Assembly: GCF_012927305.1 (NCBI RefSeq)
Contig: NZ_JABBGH010000001.1
Coordinates: 1,922,001 to 1,986,000 of the forward strand
Source: Hymenobacter polaris
GTDB lineage: Bacteria; Bacteroidota; Bacteroidia; Cytophagales; Hymenobacteraceae
Length of the DNA: 64,000 nt
Direction: 5' to 3'
The notes beneath the pieces were generated by a model. That model ran no database searches and had not been told where the DNA came from. It was given only the letters and a program-made list of their open reading frames with translations. The position numbers and the translations under genes were made by a program. Shown piece after piece: positions 16,853 through 25,662 of the stretch (positions within the stretch are counted from its first letter, which is position 1; each line of letters opens with the position of its first letter).

Positions 16853-17980
16853 TCACTCCCACCACCTGGCTTGCGGCAGGGGCTCGCCCGCATCCAGCCG
16901 CACGGGCTGGCCTAGCTCGGGCGTGGTGAGGGGCAGGTGGCGGCGGGCAGCTTCGGCGGCGGCACGCTTCACGGGCTCGTTCCAGGCGTGCAGCGACTCG
17001 GTGAAGGCGCCCCAGTGCACGGGCAGCATGGCGCGGGCCCGCACATCGAGCGCGGCCTGCACGCTCTGCTCGGGCTGCATGTGTATTTCGGCCCACTGCT
17101 CGTTGTACTGCCCGCACTCCATCAAGGCCAGGTCGAAGGGCCCGTAGCGCGCGCCAATGGCCTGAAAGTGCGGTCCGTAGCCGCCGTCGCCGCTGTAAAA
17201 CAAGCGCTTATCGGCCGTTTTCAGCACCCATGACGACCAGCTGGTGGCGTCGCGGTTGGTGAGCCCCCGGCCCGAGAAGTGCCGCGTGGGCTGGCTGATG
17301 AGCGTGAGACCCGCCAGCTGCACCGAGTCGCCCCAGTTCAGCTCGCGGATGTGGGCCGGGGCCACGCCCCAGCGCCGCAGGTGCGCCCCCACGCCCAGCG
17401 GCACGCAAAACACCCCCACTTTGTCCTTGAGCGTGCGGATGGTTTGGTAGTCCAGGTGGTCGTAGTGGTCGTGCGAGATGAGCACCGCGTCGATGTAGGG
17501 CAGCTGGGCGGCGGCGATGGGCACCCGGGGGTTGTAGCGCACCGGCGCCACGCCCGGCACCGGCCCCATCTTGATGCTGAGCATGGGGTCGAGCAGCACG
17601 CGGCGGCCCGCCAGCTCTACCAAGCTGGCCGAGTGCCCAAACCAGGTGACGCGCACCAGCCCCGGCACCGGGCGGGTGAGGCTCAGCGAGTCGAGGTAGC
17701 GCATGGGCAGCGGGCCGGGCGGGTTGGCCTGGGGGCTTTTGTCGAAGAGCATATGCCTTAGGGCCCCCAGCTGGCTGCCCCCGGTCATCACCTGCGTTGG
17801 CTGCGGGTTGAAAAATTTGCCCGCCCGGTAGTGGCCCGAGCGGGCGTATTCGCGCTGCTCAGCCCGGGTGGGCGTGCCCCCCAGCTGCGGGCTCAGCTGC
17901 GAAAAGGCCGTGCCCGCCAGCAGCAGCAATACCACCAGGCCGGCCAGCACCTTGCCCGCCGTGCGGAAAAACGTGCGCAT
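16853..17980 (-). CDS. metallo-beta-lactamase-fold hydrolase, membrane-anchored or exported
   Basis: 375 residues. The N-terminus MRTFFRTAGKVLAGLVVLLLLAG is a signal anchor or signal peptide. The zinc-binding signature SHDHYDHLDY follows LISH; VTWFGHSASLVEL, LLDPMLS and FYSGDGGYGP, with MLPVHWGAF near the end, match the UlaG/NAPE-PLD-like branch of MBL-fold proteins. It probably hydrolyses a phosphodiester or lactone outside the cytoplasm; the substrate is not evident. The N-terminal part with PQLGGTPTRAEQREY and KFFNP is typical of the bacterial NAPE-PLD-like proteins. Confidence 0.9.
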   Translation of the reverse strand: MRTFFRTAGKVLAGLVVLLLLAGTAFSQLSPQLGGTPTRAEQREYARSGHYRAGKFFNPQPTQVMTGGSQLGALRHMLFDKSPQANPPGPLPMRYLDSLSLTRPVPGLVRVTWFGHSASLVELAGRRVLLDPMLSIKMGPVPGVAPVRYNPRVPIAAAQLPYIDAVLISHDHYDHLDYQTIRTLKDKVGVFCVPLGVGAHLRRWGVAPAHIRELNWGDSVQLAGLTLISQPTRHFSGRGLTNRDATSWSSWVLKTADKRLFYSGDGGYGPHFQAIGARYGPFDLALMECGQYNEQWAEIHMQPEQSVQAALDVRARAMLPVHWGAFTESLHAWNEPVKRAAAEAARRHLPLTTPELGQPVRLDAGEPLPQARWWE

Positions 17981-18072
17981 AATGAATGAGCTTGAGTTAG
18001 GTACCGGTGGCGCGTAAGCCTGCGGCCGGTTACCAATGGTGGCTTTCCACCCTAGGCATTGTTTACTTTATT

Positions 18073-18191
18073 TACAGCGCTTTCAGAGTCAGCGTACGGC
18101 TGGGTGTAGCGACCCATCCTTGCGTCTAACCGTCGGGCCTATTGAACAACGACGAGACGCAAGGATGTGTCGCTACTCTGAAAGCGCTGTA
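18073..18191. repeat. long inverted repeat, TAGCGAC...CATCCTTGCGTCT family
   Basis: Arms TACAGCGCTTTCAGAGT and TAGCGACcCATCCTTGCGTC pair with GACGCAAGGATGtGTCGCTA and CTCTGAAAGCGCTGTA; the left arm carries an extra 17 bases between its two blocks. It is unrelated to the GCTGAGC family. It lies between the divergent-side flank of the MBL gene and the end of the oxidoreductase gene. Confidence 0.85.
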
Positions 18192-18241
18192 GGTCGTCCT
18201 TCACGGTCATTTAGTAGCAGCAGCTTTACCACTAGCAGTGC

Positions 18242-19276
18242 CTAGCTACCCGCCAATATCTCCAGCTGCCACACCAGCTGCTCTTCGCTGATGGGGTACG
18301 GCTGGCCGTGGCGAATGGCTTGGTACGCGGCCTCGAACAGCTCTAGGTAGTTGCCCGGCGCGGCGGCATCGGGGGTGGTGGCCAGCGCGCCGTCGGGGCC
18401 GGCCAGGGTGAGGTGGCCTGCCTGGCCGGACGGCTCGTGGCCGTAGGCGGCGTCGAGGGGCTTGGTGCCGGCCAGCAGCTGGGCTTCCTGAGGGTCGGTG
18501 CGGTCCTTGCGGTAGCTGCCTAGAGACCCGTTGAGCACATAGGCCGGGCCGGGGTCGGCTACCAGCATATTGCCGGCCACCCACACGTGCAGGCCGTGGG
18601 GGTAGCGCAGGTGGAAGGTAAAGAAATCTGTCACCTGTGAGCCGGGGCGGTGCGTGGCGAAGGATTTTTCCACGGCTTCGGGCCGCCCGAACAAGCTCAG
18701 CGCCTGGTCGAGCACGTGGGCGCCCAGGTCGAAGTGCAGGCCCGCGCCGGGCCGGGCGGCGTCCTCCTTAAACACCTTGGGGCTGAGCACCGGCCGGTAG
18801 CGGTCGAAGCGGAAGTGCACCTCGTTGAGGGCGCCCAGCTGGCCGCTTTCCACCACCCAGCGCACGGCCCCGAAGTCGGTGTCCCAGCGGCGGTTTTGGT
18901 AGGCCAGCACCTGCCGGCCCTGCTGGCGCCCCAGGGCAAACAGCGCCCGCACCTCCTCGGCCGAGGTAGCCACGGGCTTCTCGATGAGCACGTGCTTGCC
19001 AGCCAGCAATGCCTGCCGCGCCAGGTCGAAGTGGGTGTCGTTGGGCGTGTTCACCACCACCAGCTCAATGGCCGGGTCGGCCAGCAGCTCGTCGGCGCTG
19101 CCGTAGCTAATGATAGCGGGGTAGTCGGCGGCCATGCGCTTTTGGCTGCGCTCGACCACCGCCCGCAGCGCGAAGCCGGGGTGCTGGGCCAGAAACGGCG
19201 CGTGAAAGAGCTTGCCCGACATGCCGTAGGCCAGCAGGCCGGCGACGATGGGCCGAGAATCGGCGGTGAGGTTCAT
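18242..19276 (-). CDS. Gfo/Idh/MocA family NAD(P)-dependent oxidoreductase
   Basis: 344 residues from ATG 19276 (MNLTADSRPIVAGLL). Rossmann domain 1-125 with GLLAYGMSGKLFHAPFL and NTPNDTHFDLARQALLAGKH, then the EKPVA motif whose Lys is conserved in catalysis, and a C-terminal alpha/beta domain with GAGLHFDLGAHVLDQAL. Such enzymes oxidise or reduce sugars, inositols or biliverdin-like substrates; no sugar operon is nearby. The cupin gene at 19334-19918 is upstream on the same strand with a 57-base gap, so the two may be co-transcribed. Confidence 0.94.
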   Translation of the reverse strand: MNLTADSRPIVAGLLAYGMSGKLFHAPFLAQHPGFALRAVVERSQKRMAADYPAIISYGSADELLADPAIELVVVNTPNDTHFDLARQALLAGKHVLIEKPVATSAEEVRALFALGRQQGRQVLAYQNRRWDTDFGAVRWVVESGQLGALNEVHFRFDRYRPVLSPKVFKEDAARPGAGLHFDLGAHVLDQALSLFGRPEAVEKSFATHRPGSQVTDFFTFHLRYPHGLHVWVAGNMLVADPGPAYVLNGSLGSYRKDRTDPQEAQLLAGTKPLDAAYGHEPSGQAGHLTLAGPDGALATTPDAAAPGNYLELFEAAYQAIRHGQPYPISEEQLVWQLEILAGS

Positions 19277-19333
19277 GGTGAAAAGAGGGCTAGGGCCGGG
19301 TGGCAACCGGAAGCGGCCGGCCGGTGGTGCAAG

Positions 19334-19918
19334 CTACGCCCAGCGCTGCACCAGTCCGGCGCCCGGACCCCGCAGCGGGTCGGCGGCGGGCCGGGGCAGG
19401 GCGGCAATGGTGCGGTCGGCCTGCGGGCGCTCGCCGGGCGCGCCGCGCAGCAGGTCCCAGGTGCGGCCATCGGGGTAGGCGCCCACCACCCCAAAATCGG
19501 GCGAGGCGCTCAGCTTCTTGTGGCCGACGCCGGCCGGAATCACCAGGATATCGCCGGCCTGCACCGCCACCGCCCGGCCCTGCTCGCCGCCCAGTTGCAG
19601 CTGCGCCGAGCCCGCGTACACGCCCAGCACCTCGTGCGAAGTGCTGTGGTAGTGGTGAAACGGATACACGCCGTTGCGCCACGAGTTAGTCCAGTTATTA
19701 GCGGCAAAGTGCTGCTCCAACCACGCCGCCCCGGCCGGCCCGCGCTCGGCAAAGGCCCGCCGATACACCAGCAGCGGGTAGCGGCTGTTGGGGATGTGGC
19801 CGTCGTCGGCAAATTGGTAGGTTTCGGGCGCCGGGCCGGGCGCGGCGGCGCGGCTTTGCGCCGCCAGCAGCCCTAGGGCCGAGGCCGCCCCCAGGCGCAA
19901 AAAGCGTTGGCGTTTCAT
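19334..19918 (-). CDS. cupin protein with Tat-like signal (YjlB-like)
   Basis: 194 residues. MKRQRFLRLGAASALGLLAAQ looks like a twin-arginine-type or Sec signal (K-R-Q-R rather than RR). The cupin core has PFHHYHSTSHEVLGVYAG (metal-binding His residues), then GDILVIPAGVGHKKL, the second cupin motif. It resembles YjlB-type cupins, including the ending VGAYPDGRTWDL. Role unknown; probably a small metal-binding enzyme or binding protein outside the cytoplasm. Likely co-transcribed with the Gfo/Idh/MocA gene. Confidence 0.85.
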   Translation of the reverse strand: MKRQRFLRLGAASALGLLAAQSRAAAPGPAPETYQFADDGHIPNSRYPLLVYRRAFAERGPAGAAWLEQHFAANNWTNSWRNGVYPFHHYHSTSHEVLGVYAGSAQLQLGGEQGRAVAVQAGDILVIPAGVGHKKLSASPDFGVVGAYPDGRTWDLLRGAPGERPQADRTIAALPRPAADPLRGPGAGLVQRWA

Positions 19919-19981
19919 AGCCAGTGGTACGAGCCTAGGGTCAGGTTGGGTGCTTAGTTATAGTGGGTGAGCAACACTAAA

Positions 19982-20089
19982 AACGTCCTGCTCAGCTGGC
20001 GTCTGCTTGTCGAAGCATCCCTACCACGCCGCCTAGGGGTTGTTCGGTAGGGATGCTTCGACAAGCGGACGCCAGCTGAGCAGGACATT
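19982..20089. repeat. long palindromic REP-like element, copy 4 (variant arms)
   Basis: Arms GTCCTGCTCAGCTGGCGTC then GCTTGTCGAAGCATCCCTACC, nearly perfect. The inner half (GAAGCATC-C-CTACC) matches copy 2, the outer half differs (GCTCAGCTGGCG instead of GTCATGCTGAG). The centre carries CCTAGGGG. Confidence 0.85.
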
Positions 20090-20113
20090 CTTTTTGTCTT
20101 TACTCCAATTTTA

Positions 20114-21367
20114 CTACGCTGCCACCGCAGCTTCTTCGGCGGCTTGGGCCACCGCCACGGCGGCGCGCAGCGGCGCAGCCAGCCGCACCACGCACACGCC
20201 CGGCGTCCGCAGCCAGCCGGCCTGCGCCAGCTGCCCCAGGCCGATGGTGCCGGTGAGGTAGCTGCCCCGCTGGGCCGAGCGAAACTGCTCGTGCACGGCC
20301 GTGAAGTCGGCCAGGTCGGGCGCGTTGCTCGCGTCGTCGAAGGTCACCAGCACGTCCACCTCGGCGGCCTCGGGGGCCAGGGCTAGGTGGGCATTTTGCT
20401 GAATTTTCTTGTACTCGTAGCGGTAGCCGTAGGTGAGGGCCGATAAGTCGGAGAGCACTGCCGAAGCCGTGGGAAAGGCCCCCGCCCCGCGCCCCAAAAA
20501 GAACTGCCGGTCGGCAAAGCCGCTCTGCGTCACGAGGCCGTTGAACTCGTCGTGCACGTTGCTCAGCTCGTGGCCGGGCGCCACCAGCGTGGGCAGCACG
20601 GCCGCCGCAATGCCGCCCTCGGGCAGGCGCCGGGCCTCGGCAATTAGCTTGATGCTCAGGCCCTGCTCGCGGGCGTAGGCCGCCGCCAGCGGGCTGATGC
20701 CCGTGATGCCCACGGCCAGCAGCTCCTCGGGCCCGGTCACCAGCCCGAAGGCGTGGGCCAGCAGCAGCACCAACTTGTTGCGGGCGTCGAGGCCTTCCAC
20801 GTCGAGGGCCGGGTTGCTCTCGGCAAACCCTAGGGCCTGCGCCTTGGCCAGGGCCTCGGCGTAGGGCTGCCCGTCGCGGTTCATGGCCGTGAGGATGTAG
20901 TTGGTCGAGCCGTTGATGATGCCTTCCACCGAGGCCAGCAAGTCGGTGTCGTAGTATTCTTCCAGGTTGCGGATGACGGGCAGGCTGGCGCAGGCGGCAG
21001 CCTCGTAGAGCAGCGGTGTGCCCGTGCTGCGCTGCAACTCAATGAGTTCGGGCAGGTGCTCGGCCAGCATTTTCTTGTTGGCCGTCACCACCGCCTTGCC
21101 GTTCAGCAAGGCTTGCTTGACGATGGCATACGCTTCGTCAGCATTGTCAATCAGCTCCACAATCACGTCGAGGCCGGGGTCGTCGAGCAGGTCTTGCTTG
21201 TCAAAGGTGAACAGCTCGGCGGGCAGGGGGCGGGCCTTGGTGCGGTCCTTCACCGCAATGCGGCCGATGCGGGCGCGTAGACCGGGCGTGCGCTCCAGTA
21301 CCGCGTGCAGGCCCTGGCCCACCACGCCGAAGCCGAAGAGGCCGATGGTAATATTAGTCCGGGTCAT
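20114..21367 (-). CDS. hom: homoserine dehydrogenase
   Basis: 417 residues. Reduces aspartate semialdehyde to homoserine with NAD(P)H, the branch point to methionine and threonine. NAD-binding GLFGFGVVGQGLHAVLE at the N-terminus, VVTANKKMLAEH, then EGIINGSTNYILTAM and AEADP-like GFAESNPALDVEGLDARNK with the catalytic Lys region. A C-terminal ACT-like part (about 340-400) is short. It lies downstream of the cystathionine gamma-synthase gene on the same strand, separated by 98 bases holding a perfect 29-base inverted repeat. The SAM riboswitch upstream of that gene would therefore also control hom if the transcript reads through. Confidence 0.95.
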   Translation of the reverse strand: MTRTNITIGLFGFGVVGQGLHAVLERTPGLRARIGRIAVKDRTKARPLPAELFTFDKQDLLDDPGLDVIVELIDNADEAYAIVKQALLNGKAVVTANKKMLAEHLPELIELQRSTGTPLLYEAAACASLPVIRNLEEYYDTDLLASVEGIINGSTNYILTAMNRDGQPYAEALAKAQALGFAESNPALDVEGLDARNKLVLLLAHAFGLVTGPEELLAVGITGISPLAAAYAREQGLSIKLIAEARRLPEGGIAAAVLPTLVAPGHELSNVHDEFNGLVTQSGFADRQFFLGRGAGAFPTASAVLSDLSALTYGYRYEYKKIQQNAHLALAPEAAEVDVLVTFDDASNAPDLADFTAVHEQFRSAQRGSYLTGTIGLGQLAQAGWLRTPGVCVVRLAAPLRAAVAVAQAAEEAAVAA

Positions 21368-21384
21368 GGTCTTGAGTTTAAACT

Positions 21385-21454
21385 TAAGACGTTAGACTTG
21401 AGATAGTAGACTTCGCTCAAGCCATAAGTCTACTATCTCAAGTCTAACGTCTTA
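21385..21454. repeat. perfect 29-bp inverted repeat between metB and hom
   Basis: TAAGACGTTAGACTTGAGAT then AGTAGACTT, a 12-base loop, and the exact complement. It is within the spacer of a presumed operon, without a following U tract, and could set the ratio of metB to hom expression by pausing or RNA stability. Confidence 0.88.
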
Positions 21455-21465
21455 GTTCTTAGTAA

Positions 21466-22659
21466 TTAAGCTACTACCAATTCCCCTTCCGTCGTCACCA
21501 CGTGCTTCTCAGCGGCCAACGCATCCAGCGCCTGCGCCAAGTCGGCAATCAGGTCTTCGGCGTCTTCCAGGCCCACGCTCAGGCGCACCAGCCCGTCGGC
21601 CACGCCGCTGGCTTGGCGCGTGGCGGCCGGAATCGACTTATGGGTCATGGTGGCGGGGTGGCAGAGCAGGCTCTTGGCGCCCCCTAGGCTCTCGGCCAGC
21701 TTGAAGTACTTGGTAGAAGTCACCAGCTTGGTAGCGGCTTCGATGGTATCCTCGGTGAGGGCCAGGGCCACGATGCCGCCAAAGCCGCCCGATTGCTGCT
21801 TTTTGGCTACCTCGTGGTTGGGGTGACTTTCGAGGCCGGGGTAATACACGCGGGCCACTTCGGGGCGCGTTTCCAGGAACTTGGCCACTGCCAGAGCCGA
21901 CTGACTGGTGCGCTCGATGCGAAGCGGCAGCGTCTCAATACCGCGAATCGTAAGGAAGCAATCGAACGGCCCGAGGATGCCACCCGAGGCGTTCTGAATG
22001 AATTTCAGCTCTTTACCCAGCTCCTCGGTCTTGGCCACGGCGATGCCGGCGATGAGGTCGGAGTGGCCTCCTAGGTACTTGGTGCCGCTGTGCACCACCA
22101 GGTCGGCGCCCAGCTCGAGGGGGCGCTGCAGGATGGGCGAGGCAAAGGTGTTATCGACGCAGAGTAAACAGTTGTGCGCCTTGGCGATGGCCGAGATAGC
22201 GGCGATGTCCGACACCTTCAGCGTGGGGTTGGAAGGCGATTCCAGCCAGATGAGCTTGGTTTTGGCGGTGATGGTGTTGGCGACGTTCGCGGCATTGGTC
22301 GTGTCGCAGTACACGATGTCGATGCCCAGGCGGCGGTACACGTGCTCGAACAGGCGGAAGGCGCCGCCGTAGATGTCGTCGATGGCAACTATCTGGTCGC
22401 CAGCCGACAACAGCTTCACCACGGCGTCGATGGCGGCTAGGCCGCTGGCGAAGGCATAGGCCGAGTGGCCGCCTTCCAGCTCGGCTACCAGGTTTTCGAG
22501 GGCCAGGCGGGTGGGGTTGCCGGTGCGGGCGTAGTCGAAGCCCTTGTTGACGCCTGGCGCTTCCTGCACGTAGGTGGAAGTCTGGTAAATGGGCACGGCG
22601 ATGGCGCCGGTTTGCTCGTCGACGGGGATGGCGTGGAGGAGGCGGGTTGCAACAGACAT
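21466..22659 (-). CDS. metB: cystathionine gamma-synthase/lyase family PLP enzyme
   Basis: 397 residues. Trans-sulfuration enzyme of the Cys/Met PLP family, which joins cysteine (or sulfide) to an activated homoserine, or the reverse. Seen: [39 protein letters not shown] and the PLP lysine K194 in [12 protein letters not shown]. Length is normal. The SAM-I riboswitch upstream and the adjacent homoserine dehydrogenase argue for a role in methionine synthesis, so metB is preferred over metC or a lyase, though the family cannot be split by sequence reading alone. Confidence 0.92.
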   Translation of the reverse strand: MSVATRLLHAIPVDEQTGAIAVPIYQTSTYVQEAPGVNKGFDYARTGNPTRLALENLVAELEGGHSAYAFASGLAAIDAVVKLLSAGDQIVAIDDIYGGAFRLFEHVYRRLGIDIVYCDTTNAANVANTITAKTKLIWLESPSNPTLKVSDIAAISAIAKAHNCLLCVDNTFASPILQRPLELGADLVVHSGTKYLGGHSDLIAGIAVAKTEELGKELKFIQNASGGILGPFDCFLTIRGIETLPLRIERTSQSALAVAKFLETRPEVARVYYPGLESHPNHEVAKKQQSGGFGGIVALALTEDTIEAATKLVTSTKYFKLAESLGGAKSLLCHPATMTHKSIPAATRQASGVADGLVRLSVGLEDAEDLIADLAQALDALAAEKHVVTTEGELVVA

Positions 22660-22732
22660 GGCAAGAGAAGTTTAGTGTTGGATTAAAACAGTAAACCCCT
22701 ATTTCCCAAGCACCTAGTCAAGAATCTCTCAC

Positions 22733-22766
22733 CGGGAGGGCGTAAAAAAAGCCCTCCCGACAAGTC
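22733..22766 (-). promoter_or_regulatory. expression-platform hairpin downstream of the SAM-I riboswitch
   Basis: On the transcript, CGGGAGGGC pairs with GCCCTCCCG around a loop that itself contains seven U; no U tract follows the stem. Just 5' of it, GACTTGTC (22759-22766) can pair with GATAAGTC (22806-22813), the 3' strand of riboswitch helix P1. A switch between P1 and this alternative pairing is possible. The usual stem-then-U-tract order of a terminator is absent. Confidence 0.55.
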
Positions 22767-22807
22767 AGAAGAGCATACACCGTAGCCACGGCAAGGCATC
22801 TTGTAGA

Positions 22808-22926
22808 CTTATCTTCTTCCGAGCCTCGGCCGAAGCCTAGGGTCTCAGAACAGGAATTAGCACCTTCGCATTGCTGCTGGTTGCTAAGGCATCGCAGGGC
22901 CTGTCCCTCCGCCTTTCTTGATAAGT
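22808..22926 (-). ncRNA. SAM-I (S-box) riboswitch
   Basis: S-adenosylmethionine sensor in the leader of metB-hom. On the minus strand: CTTATCaAGAAAGGCGGAGG, GACAGGCCCTGCGATGCC, TTAGCAACC, then AAGGTGCTAATTCCTG, a GC-rich P4 stem (GACCCTAGGC...), and the closing P1 strand GAAGAAGATAAG. These are the conserved S-box blocks in the right order and spacing. SAM binding should lower expression of the methionine genes downstream. Confidence 0.96.
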
Positions 22927-22948
22927 GCCCCGGTAAAGGAGCATGGCG

Positions 22949-22980
22949 CAAAGGTAGAAGCGGAAATTTTGAATTTGCAA
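22949..22980 (-). promoter_or_regulatory. promoter of the SAM-I leader (TTG-N21-TACCTTTG)
   Basis: Reading the minus strand, TTG (22978-22980) is followed 21 bases later by TACCTTTG (22949-22956), a perfect match to the Bacteroidota -33/-7 consensus. The start point would fall just before the riboswitch. Confidence 0.8.
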
Positions 22981-23216
22981 GCCTTCTCTTGCAAAAAAAA
23001 TTTTACTGCCCACTTCGCCAAGCTGCCGCGCCTAGGGTACCAACTTAAATTAAAGCTATTTAGGCGTCCATCGTAGGGCAACCAGTAGGACTGCGAATGG
23101 GTAAGCAGTGTGATTTTCCTAGGGCGGCGCGGGCCATTTGGCCGTACTGGCCGGTTTACTAGCTGGGCCGGCAGGGGCTATTCCGCCGTTGCGCCGGCCT
23201 TCTTTTCGCTTGTTAC

Positions 23217-24284
23217 ATGGATAAAATTGCATTGATTGTGGGGGCCAGCGGCATCGTGGGCAGCAACTTGGCCCGCGAGCTACTGGGCCACGACTGGACC
23301 GTGTATGGCCTGGCCCGCCGCCCCCAATCTGACTTAGCCGGCCTGCGCCCCGTAGCCGCCGACCTGCTCGACCCCGCCGCCCTGGCCACCGCCCTGGCCG
23401 ACGTGGCCCCCACCCACGTGTTTTTGACCAGCTGGATGCGGCAGGACACGGAGGCCGAAAACATCCGGGTGAACGGCGCGATGGTGCGCAACCTGCTGGC
23501 GGCCCTAGGGCCCAAGCACTCGGTGCAACACGTGGCCCTCGTCACGGGTCTCAAGCACTACCTCGGGCCGTTCGACTCGTATGCCCGCGCCGGGGCGCTG
23601 CCCCCCACCCCCGTGCGCGAGGAGATGCCCCGCCTGGAGGCGCCTAACTTTTACTACGCGCAAGAGGATGAGGTATTTGCGGCGGCCGAGCGCGACGGCT
23701 TTAGCTGGAGCATCCACCGCCCGCACACCATCATCGGGCAGGCCGTGGGCAACCTCATGAACATGGGCACCACGCTGGCCGTGTACGCCAGCCTATGCAA
23801 GGCCCTAGGTCGCCCTTTCCGCTGGCCCGGCTCGCAGGCGCAGTGGCAGGGCCTCTCCGACGTCACCGATGCCCAGGTGCTGGCCAAGCAGCTCGAATGG
23901 GCCGCCACTACGGAAGCCGCTAAAAACCAGGCCTTCAACATCACCAACGGCGACTATTTCCGCTGGAGCTGGCTGTGGCCGCGCCTGGCTGAGTGGTTTG
24001 GCGTGGAGGCCGTGGGTTTCGAGGGCACGGTGCAGCCGCTGGAGGAGCAGATGGCCGGCGACGCCGACGCCTGGCGCCAGCTAGCCGCCCAGCACCACTT
24101 GGCCGAGCCCGACCTGAGCCGCCTGGCCTCGCCCTGGCACACCGACCTCGACCTAGGCCGCCCCATCGAGGTGATGACCGATATGTCGCGCAGCCGCGAG
24201 TTGGGCTTCAACGTGTACCAGCGCAGCGACCAGTCGTTTTTCGACTTGTTTGCGAAGCTGCGAGCCGAGCAACTGATTCCATAG
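23217..24284 (+). CDS. PRISE-type short-chain reductase (progesterone 5-beta-reductase-like)
   Basis: 355 residues. NAD(P)-dependent SDR: ALIVGASGIVGSNLARELL is the nucleotide-binding start. The segment ALVTGLKHYLGPFDSY and the motif NFYYAQED match the PRISE family (NFYYxxED), named for progesterone 5-beta-reductase and iridoid synthase, which reduces conjugated enones. The catalytic Tyr lies in that motif and the Lys in GLKHYLGPF. The C-terminal part with FNITNGDYFRWSW is also typical. The bacterial substrate is unknown. A REP-like element follows the stop. Confidence 0.88.
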   Translation: MDKIALIVGASGIVGSNLARELLGHDWTVYGLARRPQSDLAGLRPVAADLLDPAALATALADVAPTHVFLTSWMRQDTEAENIRVNGAMVRNLLAALGPKHSVQHVALVTGLKHYLGPFDSYARAGALPPTPVREEMPRLEAPNFYYAQEDEVFAAAERDGFSWSIHRPHTIIGQAVGNLMNMGTTLAVYASLCKALGRPFRWPGSQAQWQGLSDVTDAQVLAKQLEWAATTEAAKNQAFNITNGDYFRWSWLWPRLAEWFGVEAVGFEGTVQPLEEQMAGDADAWRQLAAQHHLAEPDLSRLASPWHTDLDLGRPIEVMTDMSRSRELGFNVYQRSDQSFFDLFAKLRAEQLIP

Positions 24285-24301
24285 GCAACGACCAAGACCA
24301 G

Positions 24302-24410
24302 CCGTTTGTCATGCTGAGCTTGCCGAAGCATCTCTCCCGCGTAACTAACTCCTAACGTTAGGTTTACTTACGCGGGAGAGATGCTTCGGCAAGCTCAGCA
24401 TGACAAACGG
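24302..24410. repeat. long palindromic REP-like element, copy 5
   Basis: Perfect arms CCGTTTGTCATGCTGAGC then TTGCCGAAGCATCTCTCCCG; the centre gtaactaactcctaacgtta is the reverse complement of the centre of copy 1 (one base different). It shares the GCATCTCTCCCGCGTAA inner arm with copy 1. Confidence 0.9.
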
Positions 24411-24462
24411 TTGGGTTAATGTGACAAACCATTTTCACTTCTCTTCCTGCTTCCCTCTTCCC

Positions 24463-25473
24463 ATGCCTGAAACCGATTTCGACCCTAGGGCTGACAACCG
24501 CCAGCGCCCGCCGGGGCGCGACGCCTACTATACCACCACGGCGCCGCTTATCGTCACGCCCACCTTCCTGACGCGGGCCGACAACACGCCCGCCACTGAG
24601 CGGATTATTGACGACAGCGCGAACAAGGGCCGCCACGGGCAAGGACTGGAAAACCCAGATGCCGAGCCCGCTGAAGTTGCGCTGGAGGGCAACCCCAACC
24701 TGGCTTTTGAGCGCTGGGATGAGTATTGGCGCAAGGTGCACGGGCCCAAATTCGCCTATGAGGAGCCCGGCACCGACAACGAGCCGGTGCTGCGCTACGA
24801 CCAGGTGCACCGCATTCCGGGCGGGCCGTCGTCGTTCTTTCACCCGCCCTACCTGGCCATGACCCAGCCCGATGGCAAGCTCGTGGCCGACCCCTGGGCC
24901 CGCGTGCCGCCCTACCAGCGCCCGCGCTTCGACGGCTTCGCCTACATCGCCTACGCGGCCGAGGCCGATATTGACCGGGTGCTGAAGCAGCCGCAGTACG
25001 CCGAGCGCATTATTGCCGACGAGCAAACGGCCTTCCGGCTGGTGACGCGCGAAATTGCCCGCGAGTACATTCTGCTGCCCAGCCCGCGCCACCGCGACCC
25101 CATCAGCCTGGTACGCCTGCACTACCGCCGGCCCGAGCTGAGCCGCGAACAGCTGCAGGAGCGGCTGCTGCGGCAGCACGCGCCGCTGGTGCTGGCCCAG
25201 CCCGCCACCCACCAGTACGTGCGCCGCTACGCCCAGCTGCACAACATCGGCTCGAGCCAACAGCCCGACCCCGAGGGCGAGCTGATTGACGCCATCTCGG
25301 TGCTGGCCTTCGCCTCCGTCAACGACGTGGAGGACTTCCTGGTGAGTGACGATTACCGCACCATCGCGGCCGACGAGGCAGAATTTATCGACGGCGCCCG
25401 CTCGGAGTACTGGACCGGCCTCAACTACAGCGTTATCAACCACTTGTTGCCCGAGCTGGCCACGCGCTACTAG
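24463..25473 (+). CDS. tandem EthD-like (dimeric alpha/beta barrel) protein
   Basis: 336 residues from ATG 24463 (MPETDFDPRADNRQRPP). Two ferredoxin-like EthD units can be read: AFERWDEYWRKVHGPKFAYE with YDQVHRIPGGPSS and FDGFAYIAYAAEADID in the first, and SREQLQERLLRQHAPL with YAQLHNIG and SVLAFASVNDVEDFL in the second. EthD proteins act as small helper or degrading enzymes, first described in ether degradation. No signal peptide. The fusion of two units is uncommon, but is seen in other Bacteroidota. Function unknown. Confidence 0.75.
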   Translation: MPETDFDPRADNRQRPPGRDAYYTTTAPLIVTPTFLTRADNTPATERIIDDSANKGRHGQGLENPDAEPAEVALEGNPNLAFERWDEYWRKVHGPKFAYEEPGTDNEPVLRYDQVHRIPGGPSSFFHPPYLAMTQPDGKLVADPWARVPPYQRPRFDGFAYIAYAAEADIDRVLKQPQYAERIIADEQTAFRLVTREIAREYILLPSPRHRDPISLVRLHYRRPELSREQLQERLLRQHAPLVLAQPATHQYVRRYAQLHNIGSSQQPDPEGELIDAISVLAFASVNDVEDFLVSDDYRTIAADEAEFIDGARSEYWTGLNYSVINHLLPELATRY

Positions 25474-25550
25474 CGCCTTTGCGCGTTCCGGGTGCCCTAG
25501 GGTAGTTGGTCGCCCAAAGCCACGGTGCCAGGGCGTGAGGGTACTTAATG

Positions 25551-25662
25551 AAAAAGGCGGTCATGCAGAGCGCAGCGAAGCATCTCGCGTGCTGACGCTA
25601 GCGGTACTAATCCTAACGGCGCGAGCGAGATGCTTCGCTGCGCTCTGCATGACCGCCTTTTT
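25551..25662. repeat. long palindromic REP-like element, copy 6
   Basis: Perfect arms AAAAAGGCGGTCATGCAGAG then CGCAGCGAAGCATCTCGC with the complement on the right. GCTGAG is changed to GCAGAG on both arms, a compensating change. The outer A5/T5 could make it a terminator for the EthD gene. Confidence 0.9.

Noticed and set aside
18650..19876. 408-codon plus-strand frame
   Set aside because: Antisense to the oxidoreductase and cupin genes and spans both; no domain.
20114..22659. metB and hom as separately regulated genes
   Set aside because: I see no promoter in the 98-base spacer, only an inverted repeat without a U tract, so one transcript is more likely.
24364..25443. 359-codon minus-strand frame
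   Set aside because: Exactly antisense to the EthD-like gene; a GC-rich third-position shadow.
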